Counted from the first letter of the stretch, positions 26,531-44,500 are shown. The stretch: DNA of 64,000 nt from Bombus terrestris (GCF_910591885.1 NC_063274.1:20916164-20980163), one strand, 5' to 3'. Notes: generated from the letters alone by a model not told the origin. Numbers and translations: made by a program.

Positions 26531-29500
26531 ACGTATAACGTTATAAACTATATCGTTATAACGTATAACGTTATATGCTATATCCATATAACGTATAACG
26601 TTATATACTATATCGATATAACGTATAACGTTATATGCTATAACGATATAACGTATAACGTTATATACTGTAACGATATAACGTATAACGTTATATACTA
26701 TAACGATATAACGTATAACGTTATATACGATAACGATATAACGTATAACGTTATGTAGTATTACGATATAACGTATAACGTTATATGCTATATCCATATA
26801 ACGTATAACATTATATACTATAACGATATAACGTATAACGTTATGCACTATAACGATATAACGTATAACGTTGTATACGATAACGATATAACGTATAACG
26901 TTATAAACTATATCGTTATAACGTATAACGTTATATACTATATCGATATAATGTATAACGTTATATACGATAACGATATATCGTATAACGTTATGTACTA
27001 TAACGATATAACGTATAACGTTATATACGATAACGATATAACGTATAACGTTAAAAACTATATCGTTATAACGTATAACGTTATATACTATATGGATATA
27101 ATGTATAACGTTATATACTATAACGATATAACGTAAAACGTTATATACGATAACGATATAACGTATAACGTTATAAGCTATATCGTTATAACGTATAACG
27201 TGATATGCTATAACGATATAACGTATAACGTTATATACGATAACGATATAACGTATAACGTTATGTAGTATTACGATATAACGTATAACGTTATGTAGTA
27301 TTACGATATAACGTATAACGTTATGTAGTATTACGATATAACGTATAACGTTATGTAGTATTACGATATAACGTATAACGTTATGTAGTATTACGATATA
27401 ACGTATAACGTTATGTACTATAACGATATAACGTATAACGTTATATACTATAACGATATAACGTAAAACGTTATATACGATAACGATATAACGCATAACG
27501 TTATATACCATAACGATATAACGTAAAACGTTATATACTATAACGATATAACGTATAACGTTATATACGATAGCGATATAACGTATAACGTTATATACGA
27601 TAACGATATAACGTATAACGTTATGTACTATAACGATATAACGTATAACGTTATATACTATATCGATATAACGTTTAACGTTATATACTATATCGATATA
27701 ACGTATAACGTTATATACTATATCGATATAACGTATAACGTTATATACGATAACGATATAACGTATAACGTTATATACGATAGCGATATAACGCATAACG
27801 TTATATACCATAACGATATAGCGTAAAACGTTATATACGATAACGATATAACGTATAACGTTATGTAGTATTACGATATAACGTATAACGTTATGTAGTA
27901 TTACGATATAACGTATAACGTTATATACGATAACGATATAACGCATAACGTTATATACCATAACGATATAACGTAAAACGTTATATACTATAACGATATA
28001 ACGTAAAACGTTATATACGATAACGATATAACGTATAACGTTATATACGATAACGATATAACGTATAACGTTATAAACTATATCGTTATAACGTATAACG
28101 TTATATGCTATATCCATATAACGTATAACGTTATATACGATAGCGATATAACGCATAACGTTATATACCATAACGATATAACGTAAAACGTTATATACTA
28201 TAACGATATAACGTATAACGTTATGTAGTATTACGATATAACGTATAACGTTATGTAGTATTACGATATAACGTATAACGTTATATACGATAACGATATA
28301 ACGCATAACGTTATATACCATAACGATATAACGTAAAACGTTATATACTATAACGATATAACGTAAAACGTTATTTACGATAACGATATAACGTATAACG
28401 TTATATACGATAACGATATAACGTATAACGTTATTAACTATATCGTTATAACGTATAACGTTATATGCTATATCCATATAACGTATAACGTTATATACTA
28501 TATCGATATAACGTATAACGTTATATGCTATAACGATATAACGTATAACGTTATATACGATAACGGTATAACGTATAACGTTATATACTATATCGATATA
28601 ATGTATAACGTTATATACGATAACGATATAACGTATAACATTATGTACTATAACGATATAACGTATAACGTTATATACGATAACGATATAACGTATAACG
28701 TTAAAAACTATATCGTTATAACGTATAACGATATATACGATAACGATATAACGTATAACGTTATATACGATAGCGATATAACGCATAACGTTATATACCA
28801 TAACGATATAACGTATAACGTTATATACGATAGCGATATAACGTATAACGTTATATACTATCACGATATAACGTATAACGTTATATACGATAACGATATA
28901 ACGTATAACGTTATGTAGTATTACGATATAACGTATAACGTTATGTAGTATTACGATATAACGTATAACGTTATGTAGTATTACGATATAACGTATAACT
29001 TTATGTAGTATTACGATATAACGTATAACGTTATGTAGTATTACGATATAACGTATAACGTTATGTAGTATTACGATATAACGTATAACGTTATGTAGTA
29101 TTACGATATAACGTATAACGTTATATGCTATATCCATATAACGTATAACGTTATATACTATAACGATATAACGTGAAACGTTATATACTATAACGATATA
29201 ACGTAAAACGTTATATACGATAACGATATAACGTATAACGTTATAAGCTATATCGTTATAACGTATAACGTGATATGCTATATCGATATAACGTATAACG
29301 TTATATACGATAACGATATGACGTATAACGTTATAAACTATATCGTTATAACGTATAACGTTATGTAGTATTACGATATAACGTATAACGTTATGTACTA
29401 TAACGATATAACGTAAAACGTTATATACGATAACGATATAACGTAAAACGTTATATACGATAACGATATAACGTATAACGTTATAAGCTATATCGTTATA

Positions 29501-32500
29501 ACGTATAACGTGATATGCTATATCGATATAACGTATAACGGTATATACTATAACGATATAACGTAAAACGTTATATACGATAACGATATAACGTATAACG
29601 TTATAAACTATATCGTTATAACGTATAACGTTATATACTATCACGATATAACGTATAACGTTATATACGATAACGATATAACGTATAACGTTATGTAGTA
29701 TTACGATATAACGTATAACGTTATGTAGTATTACGATATAACGTATAATGTTATGTAGTATTACGATATAACGTTTAACGTTATGTACTATAACGATATA
29801 ACGTATAACGTTATATACGATAACGAAATAACGTATAACGTTATATACGATAACGATATCACGTATAACGTTAAAAACTATATCGTTATAACGTATAACG
29901 TTATATACTATATCGATATAATGTATAACGTTATATACTATAACGATATAACGTAAAACGTTATATACGATAACGATATAACGTATAACGTTATAAGCTA
30001 TATCGTTATAACGTATAACGTGATATGCTATATCGATATAACGTATAACGTGATATGCTATATCGATATAACGTATAACGTTATATACTATAACGATATA
30101 ACGTAAAACGTTATATACGATAACGTTATAACGTATAACGTTATATACTATATCGATATAATGTATAACGTTATATACGATAACGATATAACGTATAACG
30201 TTATGTACTATAACGATATAACGTATAACGTTATATACGATAACGATATAACGTATAACGTTAAAAACTATATCGTTATAACGTATAACGTTATATACTA
30301 TATCGATATAATGTATAACGTTATGTACTATAACGATATAACGTACAACGTTGTATACGATAACGATATAACGTATAACGTTATGTACTATAACGATATA
30401 ACGTATAACGTTATAAGCTATATCGTTATAACGTATAACGTGATATGCTATATCGATATAACGGATAACGGTATATACTATAACGATATAACGTAAAACG
30501 TTATATACGATAACGATATAACGTATAACGTTATAAACTATATCGTTATAACGTATAACGTTATATACTATAACGATATAACGTAAAACGTTATATACGA
30601 TAACGATATAACGTATAACGTTATATACGATAACGATATAACGTATAACGTTATGTAGTATTACGATATAACGTATAACGTTATGTAGTATTACGATATA
30701 ACCTATAACGTTATGTAGTATTACGATATAACGTATAACGTTATGTAGTATTACGATATAACGTAAAACGTTATATACGATAACGATATAACGTACAACG
30801 TTATGTACTATAACGATATAACGTATAACGTTATGTACTATAACGATATAACGTAAAACGTTATATACGATAACGATATAACGTATAACGTTATGTACTA
30901 TAACGATATAACGTATAACGTTATATACGATAACGATATAACGTATAACGTTATATACGATAGCGATATAACGTATAACGTTATATACTATATCGATATA
31001 ACGTATAACGTTATATACTATATCGATATAACGGATAACGTTATATACGATAACGATATAACATATAACGTTATGTAGTATTACGATATAACGTAAAACG
31101 TTATAAACTATATCGTTATAACGTATAACGTTATGTAGTATTACGATATAACGTATAACGTTATGTAGTATTACGATATAACGTATAACGTTATAAACTA
31201 TATCGTTATAACGTATAACGTTATGTAGTATTACGATATAACGTATAACGTTATGTAGTATTACGATATAACGTATAACGTTATATACTATAACGATATA
31301 CCGTATAACGTTATATACGATAACGATATAACGTATAACGTTATATACGATAGCGATATAACGTATAACGTTATATACTATATCGATATAACGTATAACG
31401 TTATATACTATATCGATATAACGGATAACGTTATATACGATAACGATATAACATATAACGTTATGTAGTATTACGATATAACGTATAACGTTATGTAGTA
31501 TTACGATATAATGTATAACGTTATGTAGTATTACGATATAACGTATAACGTTATGTAGTATTACGATATAACGTATAACGTTATATACGATAACGATATA
31601 ACGCATAACGTTATATACCATAACGATATAACGTAAAACGTTATATACTATAACGATATAACGTAAAACGTTATATACGATAACGATATAACGTATAAAG
31701 TTATATACGATAACGATATAACGTATAACGTTATAAACTATATCGTTATAACGTATAACGTTATATGCTATATCCATATAACGTATAACGCTATATACTA
31801 TATCGATATAACGTATAACGTTATATGCTATAACGATATAACGTATAACGTTATATACTGTAACGATATAACGTATAACGTTATAAGCTATATCGTTATA
31901 ACGTATAACGTGATATACTATATCGTTATAACGTATAACGTTATATACTATATGGATATAATGTATAACGTTATATACTATAACGATATAACGTATAACG
32001 TTATATACGATAACGATATAACGTATAACGTTATGTAGTATTACGATATAACGTATAACGTTATGTAGTATTACGATATAACGTATAACGTTATGTAGTA
32101 TTACGATATAACGTATAACGTTATATGCTATATCCATATAACGTATAACGTTATATACTATAACGATATAACGTATAACGTTATATACGATAACGATATA
32201 ACGCATAACGTTATATACCATAACGATATAACGTAAAACGTTATATACTATAACGATATAACGTATAACGTTATATACGATAGCGATATAACGTAAAACG
32301 TTATATACTATAACGATGTAACGTATAACGTTATATACGATAGCGATATAACGTATAACGTTATATACGATATCGATATAACGTATAACGTTATAAGCTA
32401 TATCGTTATAACGTATAACGTGATATACTATATCGTTATAACGTATAACGTTATATACTATATGGATATAATGTATAACGTTATATACTATAACGATATA

Positions 32501-32590
32501 ACGTATAACGTTATATACGATAACGATATAACGTATAACGTTATATACGATAACGATATAACGCATAACGTTATATACCATAACGATATA
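26531..32590. repeat. 6.06-kb higher-order unit C (tandem with unit D)
   Basis: These 202 monomers are followed immediately by a second copy at 32591-38290. Co-linear blocks and offsets are 26531-28030 (+6060), 28601-29380 (+5580), 29381-30940 (+5940), 31091-31870 (+5790) and 31961-32590 (+5700). Shared rare markers include TTATGCACTA near 26841, TCGTATAACG at 26981, GCGTAAAACG at 27821, ACGTGAAACG at 29171, TAACGAAATA near 29821 and ACGTATAAAG at 31691. Its GTAGTATTAC run at 28901-29110 is seven monomers long, as in the partner. Confidence 0.87.
28901..29110. repeat. Seven-monomer run of the GTAGTATTAC variant
   Basis: Seven consecutive monomers share the GTAGTATTACGATATA second half. One of them (28991) starts ACGTATAACT. 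The run is followed by the GCTATATCCATATA monomer, as most such runs are. Equal-length runs occur at 34481-34690 and 38741-38950. In the plus-strand open frame each such monomer supplies a TAG stop. Confidence 0.93.
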
Positions 32591-35500
32591 ACGTATAACG
32601 TTATAAACTATATCGTTATAACGTATAACGTTATATGCTATATCCATATAACGTATAACGTTATATACTATATCGATATAACGTATAACGTTATATGCTA
32701 TAACGATATAACGTATAACGTTATATACTGTAACGATATAACGTATAACGTTATATACTATAACGATATAACGTATAACGTTATATACGATAACGATATA
32801 ACGTATAACGTTATGTAGTATTACGATATAACGTATAACGTTATATGCTATATCCATATAACGTATAACATTATATACTATAACGATATAACGTATAACG
32901 TTATGCACTATAACGATATAACGTATAACGTTGTATACGATAACGATATAACGTATAACGTTATAAACTATATCGTTATAACGTATAACGTTATATACTA
33001 TATCGATATAATGTATAACGTTAAATACGATAACGATATATCGTATAACGTTATGTACTATAACGATATAACGTATAACGTTATATACGATAACGATATA
33101 ACGTATAACGTTAAAAACTATATCGTTATAACGTATAACGTTATATACTATATGGATATAATGTATAACGTTATATACTATAACGATATAACGTAAAACG
33201 TTATATACGATAACGATATAACGTATAACGTTATAAGCTATATCGTTATAACGTATAACGTGATATGCTATAACGATATAACGTATAACGTTATATACGA
33301 TAACGATATAACGTATAACGTTATGTAGTATTACGATATAACGTATAACGTTATGTAGTATTACGATATAACGTATAACGTTATGTAGTATTACGATATA
33401 ACGTATAACGTTATGTAGTATTACGATATAACGTATAACGTTATGTAGTATTACGATATAACGTATAACGTTATGTACTATAACGATATAACGTATAACG
33501 TTATATACTATAACGATATAACGTAAAACGTTATATACGATAACGATATAACGCATAACGTTATATACCATAACGATATAACGTAAAACGTTATATACTA
33601 TAACGATATAACGTATAACGTTATATACGATAGCGATATAACGTATAACGTTATATACGATAACGATATAACGTATAACGTTATGTACTATAACGATATA
33701 ACGTATAACGTTATATACTATATCGATATAACGTTTAACGTTATATACTATATCGATATAACGTATAACGTTATATACTATATCGATATAACGTATAACG
33801 TTATATACGATAACGATATAACGTATAACGTTATATACGATAGCGATATAACGCATAACGTTATATACCATAACGATATAGCGTAAAACGTTATATACTA
33901 TAACGATATAACGTATAACGTTATGTAGTATTACGATATAACGTATAACGTTATGTAGTATTACGATATAACGTATAACGTTATATACGATAACGATATA
34001 ACGCATAACGTTATATACCATAACGATATAACGTAAAACGTTATATACTATAACGATATAACGTAAAACGTTATATACGATAACGATATAACGTATAACG
34101 TTATATACTATAACGATATAACGTATAACGTTATGTAGTATTACGATATAACGTATAACGTTATGTAGTATTACGATATAACGTATAACGTTATATACGA
34201 TAACGATATAACGTATAACATTATGTACTATAACGATATAACGTATAACGTTATATACGATAACGATATAACGTATAACGTTAAAAACTATATCGTTATA
34301 ACGTATAACGATATATACGATAACGATATAACGTATAACGTTATATACGATAGCGATATAACGCATAACGTTATATACCATAACGATATAACGTATAACG
34401 TTATATACGATAGCGATATAACGTATAACGTTATATACTATCACGATATAACGTATAACGTTATATACGATAACGATATAACGTATAACGTTATGTAGTA
34501 TTACGATATAACGTATAACGTTATGTAGTATTACGATATAACGTATAACGTTATGTAGTATTACGATATAACGTATAACGTTATGTAGTATTACGATATA
34601 ACGTATAACGTTATGTAGTATTACGATATAACGTATAACGTTATGTAGTATTACGATATAACGTATAACGTTATGTAGTATTACGATATAACGTATAACG
34701 TTATATGCTATATCCATATAACGTATAACGTTATATACTATAACGATATAACGTGAAACGTTATATACTATAACGATATAACGTAAAACGTTATATACGA
34801 TAACGATATAACGTATAACGTTATAAGCTATATCGTTATAACGTATAACGTGATATGCTATATCGATATAACGTATAACGTTATATACGATAACGATATA
34901 ACGTATAACGTTATAAACTATATCGTTATAACGTATAACGTTATGTAGTATTACGATATAACGTATAACGTTATATACGATAACGATATAACGCATAACG
35001 TTATATACCATAACGATATAACGTAAAACGTTATATACGATAACGATATAACGTATAACGTTATGTACTATAACGATATAACGTATAACGTTATATACGA
35101 TAACGATATAACGTATAACGTTATAAACTATATCGTTATAACGTATAACGTTATGTAGTATTACGATATAACGTATAACGTTATGTAGTATTACGATATA
35201 ACGTATAACGTTATATACTATAACGATATACCGTATAACGTTATATACGATAACGATATAACGTATAACGTTATATACGATAGCCATATAACGTATAACG
35301 TTATATACGATAACGATATAACGTATAACGTTATGTACTATAACGATATAACGTAAAACGTTATATACGATAACGATATAACGTAAAACGTTATATACGA
35401 TAACGATATAACGTATAACGTTATAAGCTATATCGTTATAACGTATAACGTGATATGCTATATCGATATAACGTATAACGGTATATACTATAACGATATA

Positions 35501-38290
35501 ACGTAAAACGTTATATACGATAACGATATAACGTATAACGTTATAAACTATATCGTTATAACGTATAACGTTATATACTATCACGATATAACGTATAACG
35601 TTATATACGATAACGATATAACGTATAACGTTATGTAGTATTACGATATAACGTATAACGTTATGTAGTATTACGATATAACGTATAATGTTATGTAGTA
35701 TTACGATATAACGTTTAACGTTATGTACTATAACGATATAACTTATAACGTTATATACGATAACGAAATAACGTATAACGTTATATACGATAACGATATC
35801 ACGTATAACGTTAAAAACTATATCGTTATAACGTATAACGTTATATACTATATCGATATAATGTATAACGTTATATACTATAACGATATAAGGTAAAACG
35901 TTATATACGATAACGATATAACGTATAACGTTATAAGCTATATCGCTATAACGTATAACGTGATATGCTATATCGATATAACGTATAACGTGATATGCTA
36001 TATCGATATAACGTATAACGTTATATACTATAACGATATAACGTAAAACGTTATATACGATAACGTTATAACGTATAACGTTATATACTATATCGATATA
36101 ATGTATAACGTTATATACGATAACGATATAACGTATAACGTTATGTACTATAACGATATAACGTATAACGTTATATACGATAACGATATAACGTATAACG
36201 TTAAAAACTATATCGTTATAACGTATAACGTTATATACTATATCGATATAATGTATAACGTTATGTACTATAACGATATAACGTACAACGTTGTATACGA
36301 TAACGATATAACGTATAACGTTATGTACTATAACGATATAACGTATAACGTTATAAGCTATATCGTTATAACGTATAACGTGATATGCTATATCGATATA
36401 ACGTATAACGGTATATACTATAACGATATAACGTAAAACGTTATATACGATAACGATATAACGTATAACGTTATAAACTATATCGTTATAACGTATAACG
36501 TTATATACTATAACGATATAACGTAAAACGTTATATACGATAACGATATAACGTATAACGTTATATACGATAACGATATAACGTATAACGTTATGTAGTA
36601 TTACGATATAACGTATAACGTTATGTAGTATTACGATATAACGTATAACGTTATGTAGTATTACGATATAACGTATAACGTTATGTAGTATTACGATATA
36701 ACGTAAAACGTTATATACGATAACGATATAACGTACAACGTTATGTACTATAACGATATAACGTATAACGTTATGTACTATAACGATATAACGTAAAACG
36801 TTATATACGATAACGATATAACGTATAACGTTATGTACTATAACGATATAACGTATAACGTTATATACGATAACGATATAACGTATAACGTTATAAACTA
36901 TATCGTTATAACGTATAACGTTATGTAGTATTACGATATAACGTATAACGTTATGTAGTATTACGATATAACGTATAACGTTATAAACTATATCGTTATA
37001 ACGTATAACGTTATGTAGTATTACGATATAACGTATAACGTTATGTAGTATTACGATATAACGTATAACGTTATATACTATAACGATATACCGTATAACG
37101 TTATATACGATAACGATATAACGTATAACGTTATATACGATAGCGATATAACGTATAACGTTATATACTATATCGATATAACGTATAACGTTATATACTA
37201 TATCGATATAACGGATAACGTTATATACGATAACGATATAACATATAACGTTATGTAGTATTACGATATAACGTATAACGTTATGTAGTATTACGATATA
37301 ATGTATAACGTTATGTAGTATTACGATATAACGTATAACGTTATGTAGTATTACGATATAACGTATAACGTTATATACGATAACGATATAACGCATAACG
37401 TTATATACCATAACGATATAACGTAAAACGTTATATACTATAACGATATAACGTAAAACGTTATATACGATAACGATATAACGTATAAAGTTATATACGA
37501 TAACGATATAACGTATAACGTTATAAACTATATCGTTATAACGTATAACGTTATATGCTATATCCATATAACGTATAACGTTATATACTATATCGATATA
37601 ACGTATAACGTTATATGCTATAACGATATAACGTATAACGTTATATACTGTAACGATATAACGTATAACGTTATATACTATAACGATATAACGTATAACG
37701 TTATATACGATAACGATATAACGTATAACGTTATGTAGTATTACGATATAACGTATAACGTTATGTAGTATTACGATATAACGTATAACGTTATGTAGTA
37801 TTACGATATAACGTATAACGTTATATGCTATATCCATATAACGTATAACGTTATATACTATAACGATATAACGTATAACGTTATATACGATAACGATATA
37901 ACGCATAACGTTATATACCATAACGATATAACGTAAAACGTTATATACTATAACGATATAACGTATAACGTTATATACGATAGCGATATAACGTAAAACG
38001 TTATATACTATAACGATGTAACGTATAACGTTATATACGATAGCGATATAACGTATAACGTTATATACGATATCGATATAACGTATAACGTTATAAGCTA
38101 TATCGTTATAACGTATAACGTGATATACTATATCGTTATAACGTATAACGTTATATACTATATGGATATAATGTATAACGTTATATACTATAACGATATA
38201 ACGTATAACGTTATATACGATAACGATATAACGTATAACGTTATATACGATAACGATATAACGCATAACGTTATATACCATAACGATATA
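32591..38290. repeat. 5.7-kb higher-order unit D (tandem with unit C)
   Basis: This copy of 26531-32590 begins at the next base. Relative to unit C it has a 570-bp stretch replaced by 90 bp (34091-34180), gains 360 bp (34961-35320), and lacks 150 and 90 bp; these sum exactly to the 360-bp length difference. Private substitutions include TTAAATACGA near 33021, ACTTATAACG at 35741 and AGGTAAAACG at 35891. Every block change is a whole number of 30-bp monomers. Confidence 0.87.
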
Positions 38291-39700
38291 ACGTAAAACG
38301 TTATATACTATAACGATATAACGTATAACGTTATATACTATATCGATATAACGTATAACGTTATATACTATATCGATATAACGTATAACGTTATATACGA
38401 TAACGATATAACGTATAACGTTATATACGATAGCGATATAACGCATAACGTTATATACCATAACGATATAACGTATAACGTTATAAACTATATCGTTATA
38501 ACGTATAACGTTATATACTATATCCATATAACGTATAACGTTATATACTATATCGTTATAACGTATAACGTTATATACTATATGGATATAATGTATAACG
38601 TTATATACTATAACGATATAACGTAAAACGTTATATACGATAACGATATAACGTATAACGTTATAAGCTATATCGTTATAACGTATAACGTGATATGCTA
38701 TAACGATATAACGTATAACGTTATATACGATAACGATATAACGTATAACGTTATGTAGTATTACGATATAACGTATAACGTTATGTAGTATTACGATATA
38801 ACGTATAACGTTATGTAGTATTACGATATAACGTATAACGTTATGTAGTATTACGATATAACGTATAACGTTATGTAGTATTACGATATAACGTATAACG
38901 TTATGTAGTATTACGATATAACGTATAACGTTATGTAGTATTACGATATAACGTATAACGTTATATGCTATATCCATATAACGTATAACGCTATATACTA
39001 TAACGATATAACGTATAACGTTATATACGATAACGATATAACGCATAACGTTATATAACATAACGATATAACGTAAAACGTTATATACTATAACGATATA
39101 ACGTATAACGTTATATACGATAGCGATATAACGTATAACGTTATATACGATAACGATATAACGTATAACGTTATGTACTATAACGATATAACGTATACCG
39201 TTATATACTATATCGATATAACGTTTAACGTTATATACTATATCGACATAACGTATAACGTTATATACTATATCGATATAACGTATAACGTTATAAGCTA
39301 TATCGTTATAACGTATAACGTGATATACTATATCGTTATAACGTATAACGTTATATACTATATGGATATAATGTATAACGTTATATACGATAGCGATATA
39401 ACGTATAACGTTATATACGATAACGATATAACGTATAACGTTATGTACTATAACGATATAACGTATACCGTTATATACCATAACGATAAAACGTAAAACG
39501 TTATATACTATAACGATTTAACGTATAACGTTATATACTATATCGATATAACGTATAACGTTATATACTATAACGATATAACGTAAAACGTTATATACGA
39601 TAACGTTATAACGTATAACGTTATATACTATATCGATATAATGTATAACGATATATACGATAGCGATATAACGTATAACGTTATATACGATAACGATATA

Positions 39701-40690
39701 ACGTAAAACGTTATATACGATATCGATATAACGTATAACGTTATATACGATAACGATATAACGTATAACGTTATGTACTATAACGATATAACGTAAAACG
39801 TTATATACGATAACGATATAACGTATAACGTTATGTACTATAACGATATAACGTATAACGTTATATACGATAACGATATAACGTATAACGTTATAAACTA
39901 TATCGTTATAACGTATAACGTTATATACGATAGCGATATAACGTATAACGTTATATACGATAACGATATAACGTATAACGTTATGTACTATAACGATATA
40001 ACGTATAACGTTATATACTATATCGATAAAACGTTTAACGTTATATACTATATCGATATAATGTATAACGTTATGTACTATATCGATATAACGCATAACG
40101 TTATATACTATATCGATATAACGCATAACGTTATATACGATAACGATATAACGTATAACGTTATAAACTATATCGTTATAACGTATAACGTTATATGCTA
40201 TATCCATATAACGTATAACGTTATATACTATATCGATATAACGTATAACGTTATATACGATAGCGATATAACGTATAACGTTATATACGATAACGATATA
40301 ACGTATAACGTTATAAACTATATCGTTATAACGTATAACGTTATATACTATATCGATATAACGTTTAACGTTATATATGATAACGATATAACGTATAACG
40401 TTATATACGATAGCGATATAACGCATAACGTTATATACTATATCGATATAACGCATAACGTTATATACCATAACGATATAACGTAAAACGTTATATACTA
40501 TAACGATATAACGTATAACGTTATGTAGTATTACGATATAACGTATAACGTTATGTAGTATTACGATATAACGTATAACGTTATATACGATAACGATATA
40601 ACGCATAACATTATATACCATAACGATATAACGTAAAACGTTATATACGATAACGATATAACGTTTAACGTTATGTACTATAACGATATA
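39701..40690. repeat. 990-bp duplication with a partner 10.65 kb away (copy 1)
   Basis: Thirty-three monomers recur at 50351-51340. Shared markers are ATATCGATAAAACG near 40020, ATGTATAACGTTATGTACTATATC near 40061 given as its first half ATGTATAACG, ACGCATAACG units flanking 40091-40140, and TTATATATGA near 40371. Differences seen are TTATACACTA near 50661 and TTATTTACGA near 51051 in the partner. Its right half is also locally duplicated: 40151-40660 matches 40691-41200 at offset 540. Confidence 0.8.
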
Positions 40691-41590
40691 ACGTATAACG
40701 TTATAAACTATATCGTTATAACGTATAACGTTATATGCTATATCCATATAACGTATAACGTTATATACTATATCGATATAACGTATAACGTTATATACGA
40801 TAGCGATATAACGTATAACGTTATATACGATAACGATATAACGTATAACGTTATAAACTATATCGTTATAACGTATAACGTTATATACTATATCGATATA
40901 ACGTTTAACGTTATATATGATAACGATATAACGTATAACGTTATATACGATAGCGATATAACGCATAACGTTATATACTATATCGATATAACGCATAACG
41001 TTATATACCATAACGATATAACGTAAAACGTTATATACTATAACGATATAACGTATAACGTTATGTAGTATTACGATATAACGTATAACGTTATGTAGTA
41101 TTACGATATAACGTATAACGTTATATACGATAACGATATAACGCATAACATTATATACCATAACGATATAACGTAAAACGTTATATACGATAACGATATA
41201 ACGTATAACGTTATAAACTATATCGTTATAACGTATAACGTTATGTAGTATTGCGATATAACGTATAACGTTATGTAGTATTACGATATAACGTATAACG
41301 TTATATACTATAACGATATACCGTATAACGTTATATACGATAACGATATAACGTATAACGTTATATACGATAGCGATATAACGTATAACGTTATATACTA
41401 TATCGATATAACGTATAACGTTATATACTATATCGATATAACGGATAACGTTATATACGATAACGATATAACATATAACGTTATGTAGTATTACGATATA
41501 ACGTATAACGTTATGTAGTATTACGATATAATGTATAACGTTATGTAGTATTACGATATAACGTATAACGCTATGTAGTATTACGATATA

Positions 41591-44500
41591 ACGTATAACG
41601 TTATATACGATAACGATATAACGCATAACGTTATATACCATAACGATATAACGTAAAACGTTATATACTATAACGATATAACGTAAAACGTTATATACGA
41701 TAACGATATAACGTATAAAGTTATATACGATAACGATATAACGTATAACGTTATATACGATAACGATATAACGCATAACGTTATATACCATAACGATATA
41801 ACGTAAAACGTTATATACTATAACGATATAACGTATAACGTTATATACGACAGCGATATAACGTATAACGTTATATACGATAACGATATAACGTATAACG
41901 TTAGGTACTATAACGATATAACGTATAACGTTATATACTATATCGATATAACGTATAACGTTATAAACTATATCGTTATAACGTATAACGTTATGTAGTA
42001 TTACGATATAACGTATAACGTTATATACTATAACGATATAACGGATAACGTTATATACGATAGCGATATAACGTATAACGTTATATACTATAACGATATA
42101 ACGTAAAACGTTATATACGATAACGATATAACGTATAACGTTATGTACTATAACGATATAACGTAAAACGTTATATACGATAACGATATAACGCATAACG
42201 TTATATACCATAACGATATAACGTAAAACGTTATATACTATAACGATATAACGTATAACGTTATATACGATAGCGATATAACGTAAAACGTTATATACTA
42301 TAACGATGTAACGTATAACGTTATATACGATAGCGATATAACGCATAACGTTATATACCATAACGATATAACGTATAACGTTATAAACTATATCGTTATA
42401 ACGTATAACGTTATATACCATAACGATATAACGTAAAACGTTATATACTATAACGATATAACGTATAACGTTATATACGATAGCGATATAACGTATAACG
42501 TTATATACGATATCGATATAACGTATAACGTTATAAGCTATATCGTTATAACGTATAACGTGATATACTATATCGTTATAACGTATAACGTTATATACTA
42601 TATGGATATAATGTATAACGTTATATACTATAACGATATAACGTATAACGTTATATACGATAACGATATAACGTATAACGTTATATACGATAACGATATA
42701 ACGCATAACGTTATATACCATAACGATATAACGTAAAACGTTATATACTATAACGATATAACGTATAACGTTATATACTATATCGATATAACGTATAACG
42801 TTATATACTATATCGATATAACGTATAACGTTATATACGATAACGATATAACGTATAACGTTATATACGATAGCGATATAACGCATAACGTTATATACGA
42901 TAGCGATATAACGTATAACGTTATATACGATAACGATATAACGTATAACGTTATGTACTATAACGATATAACGTATACCGTTATATACTATATCGATATA
43001 ACGTTTAACGTTATATACTATATCGACATAACGTATAACGTTATATACTATATCGATATAACGTATAACGTTATAAGCTATATCGTTATAACGTATAACG
43101 TGATATACTATATCGTTATAACGTATAACATTATATACTATATGGATATAATGTATAACGTTATATACGATAGCGATATAACGTATAACGTTATATACGA
43201 TAACGATATAACGTATAACGTTATGTACTATAACGATATAACGTATACCGTTATATACCATAACGATATAACGTAAAACGTTATATACTATAACGATATA
43301 ACGTATAACGTTATATACTATATCGATATAACGTATAACGTTATATACTATATCGATATAACGTATAACGTTATATACGATAACGATATAACGTATAACG
43401 TTATATACGATAGCGATATAACGCATAACGTTATATACCATAACGATATAACGTAAAACGTTATAAACTATATCGTTATAACGTATAACGTTATATGCTA
43501 TATCCATATAACGTATAACGTTATATACTATATCGTTATAACGTATAACGTTATATACTATATGGATATAATGTATAACGTTATATACTATAACGATATA
43601 ACGTAAAACGTTATATACGATAACGATATAACGTATAACGTTATAAGCTATATCGTTATAACGTATAACGTGATATGCTATAACGATATAACGTATAACG
43701 TTATATACGCTAACGATATAACGTATAACGTTATGTAGTATTACGATATAACGTATAACGTTATGTAGTATTACGATATAACGTATAACGTTATGTAGTA
43801 TTACGATATAACGTATAACGTTATGTAGTATTACGATATAACGTATAACGTTATGTAGTATTACGATATAACGTATAACGTTATGTAGTATTACGATATA
43901 ACGTATAACGTTATATACTATATCGATATAATGTATAACGTTATATACGATAACGATATAACGTATAACGTTATATACTATAACGATATAACGTATAACG
44001 TTATGTACTATAACGATATAACGTATAACGTTATATACGATAACGATATAACGGATAACGTTATATACGATAGCGATATAACGTATAACGTTATATACTA
44101 TAACGATATAACGTAAAACGTTATATACTATAACGATATAACGTATAACGTTATATACGATAACGATATAACGTATAACGTTATAAACTATATCGTTATA
44201 ACGTATAACTTTATGTAGTATTACGATATAACGTATAACGTTATATACTATAACGATATACCGTATAACGTTATATGCGATAACGATATAACGTATAACG
44301 TTATATACGATAGCGATATAACGTATAACGCTATATACGATAACGATATAACGTTTAACGTTATGTACTATAACGATATAACGTATAACGTTATATACGA
44401 TAACGATATAACGTATAACGTTATATACTATAACGATATAACGGATAACGTTATATACTATATCGATATAATGTATAACGTTATATACGATAGCGATATA

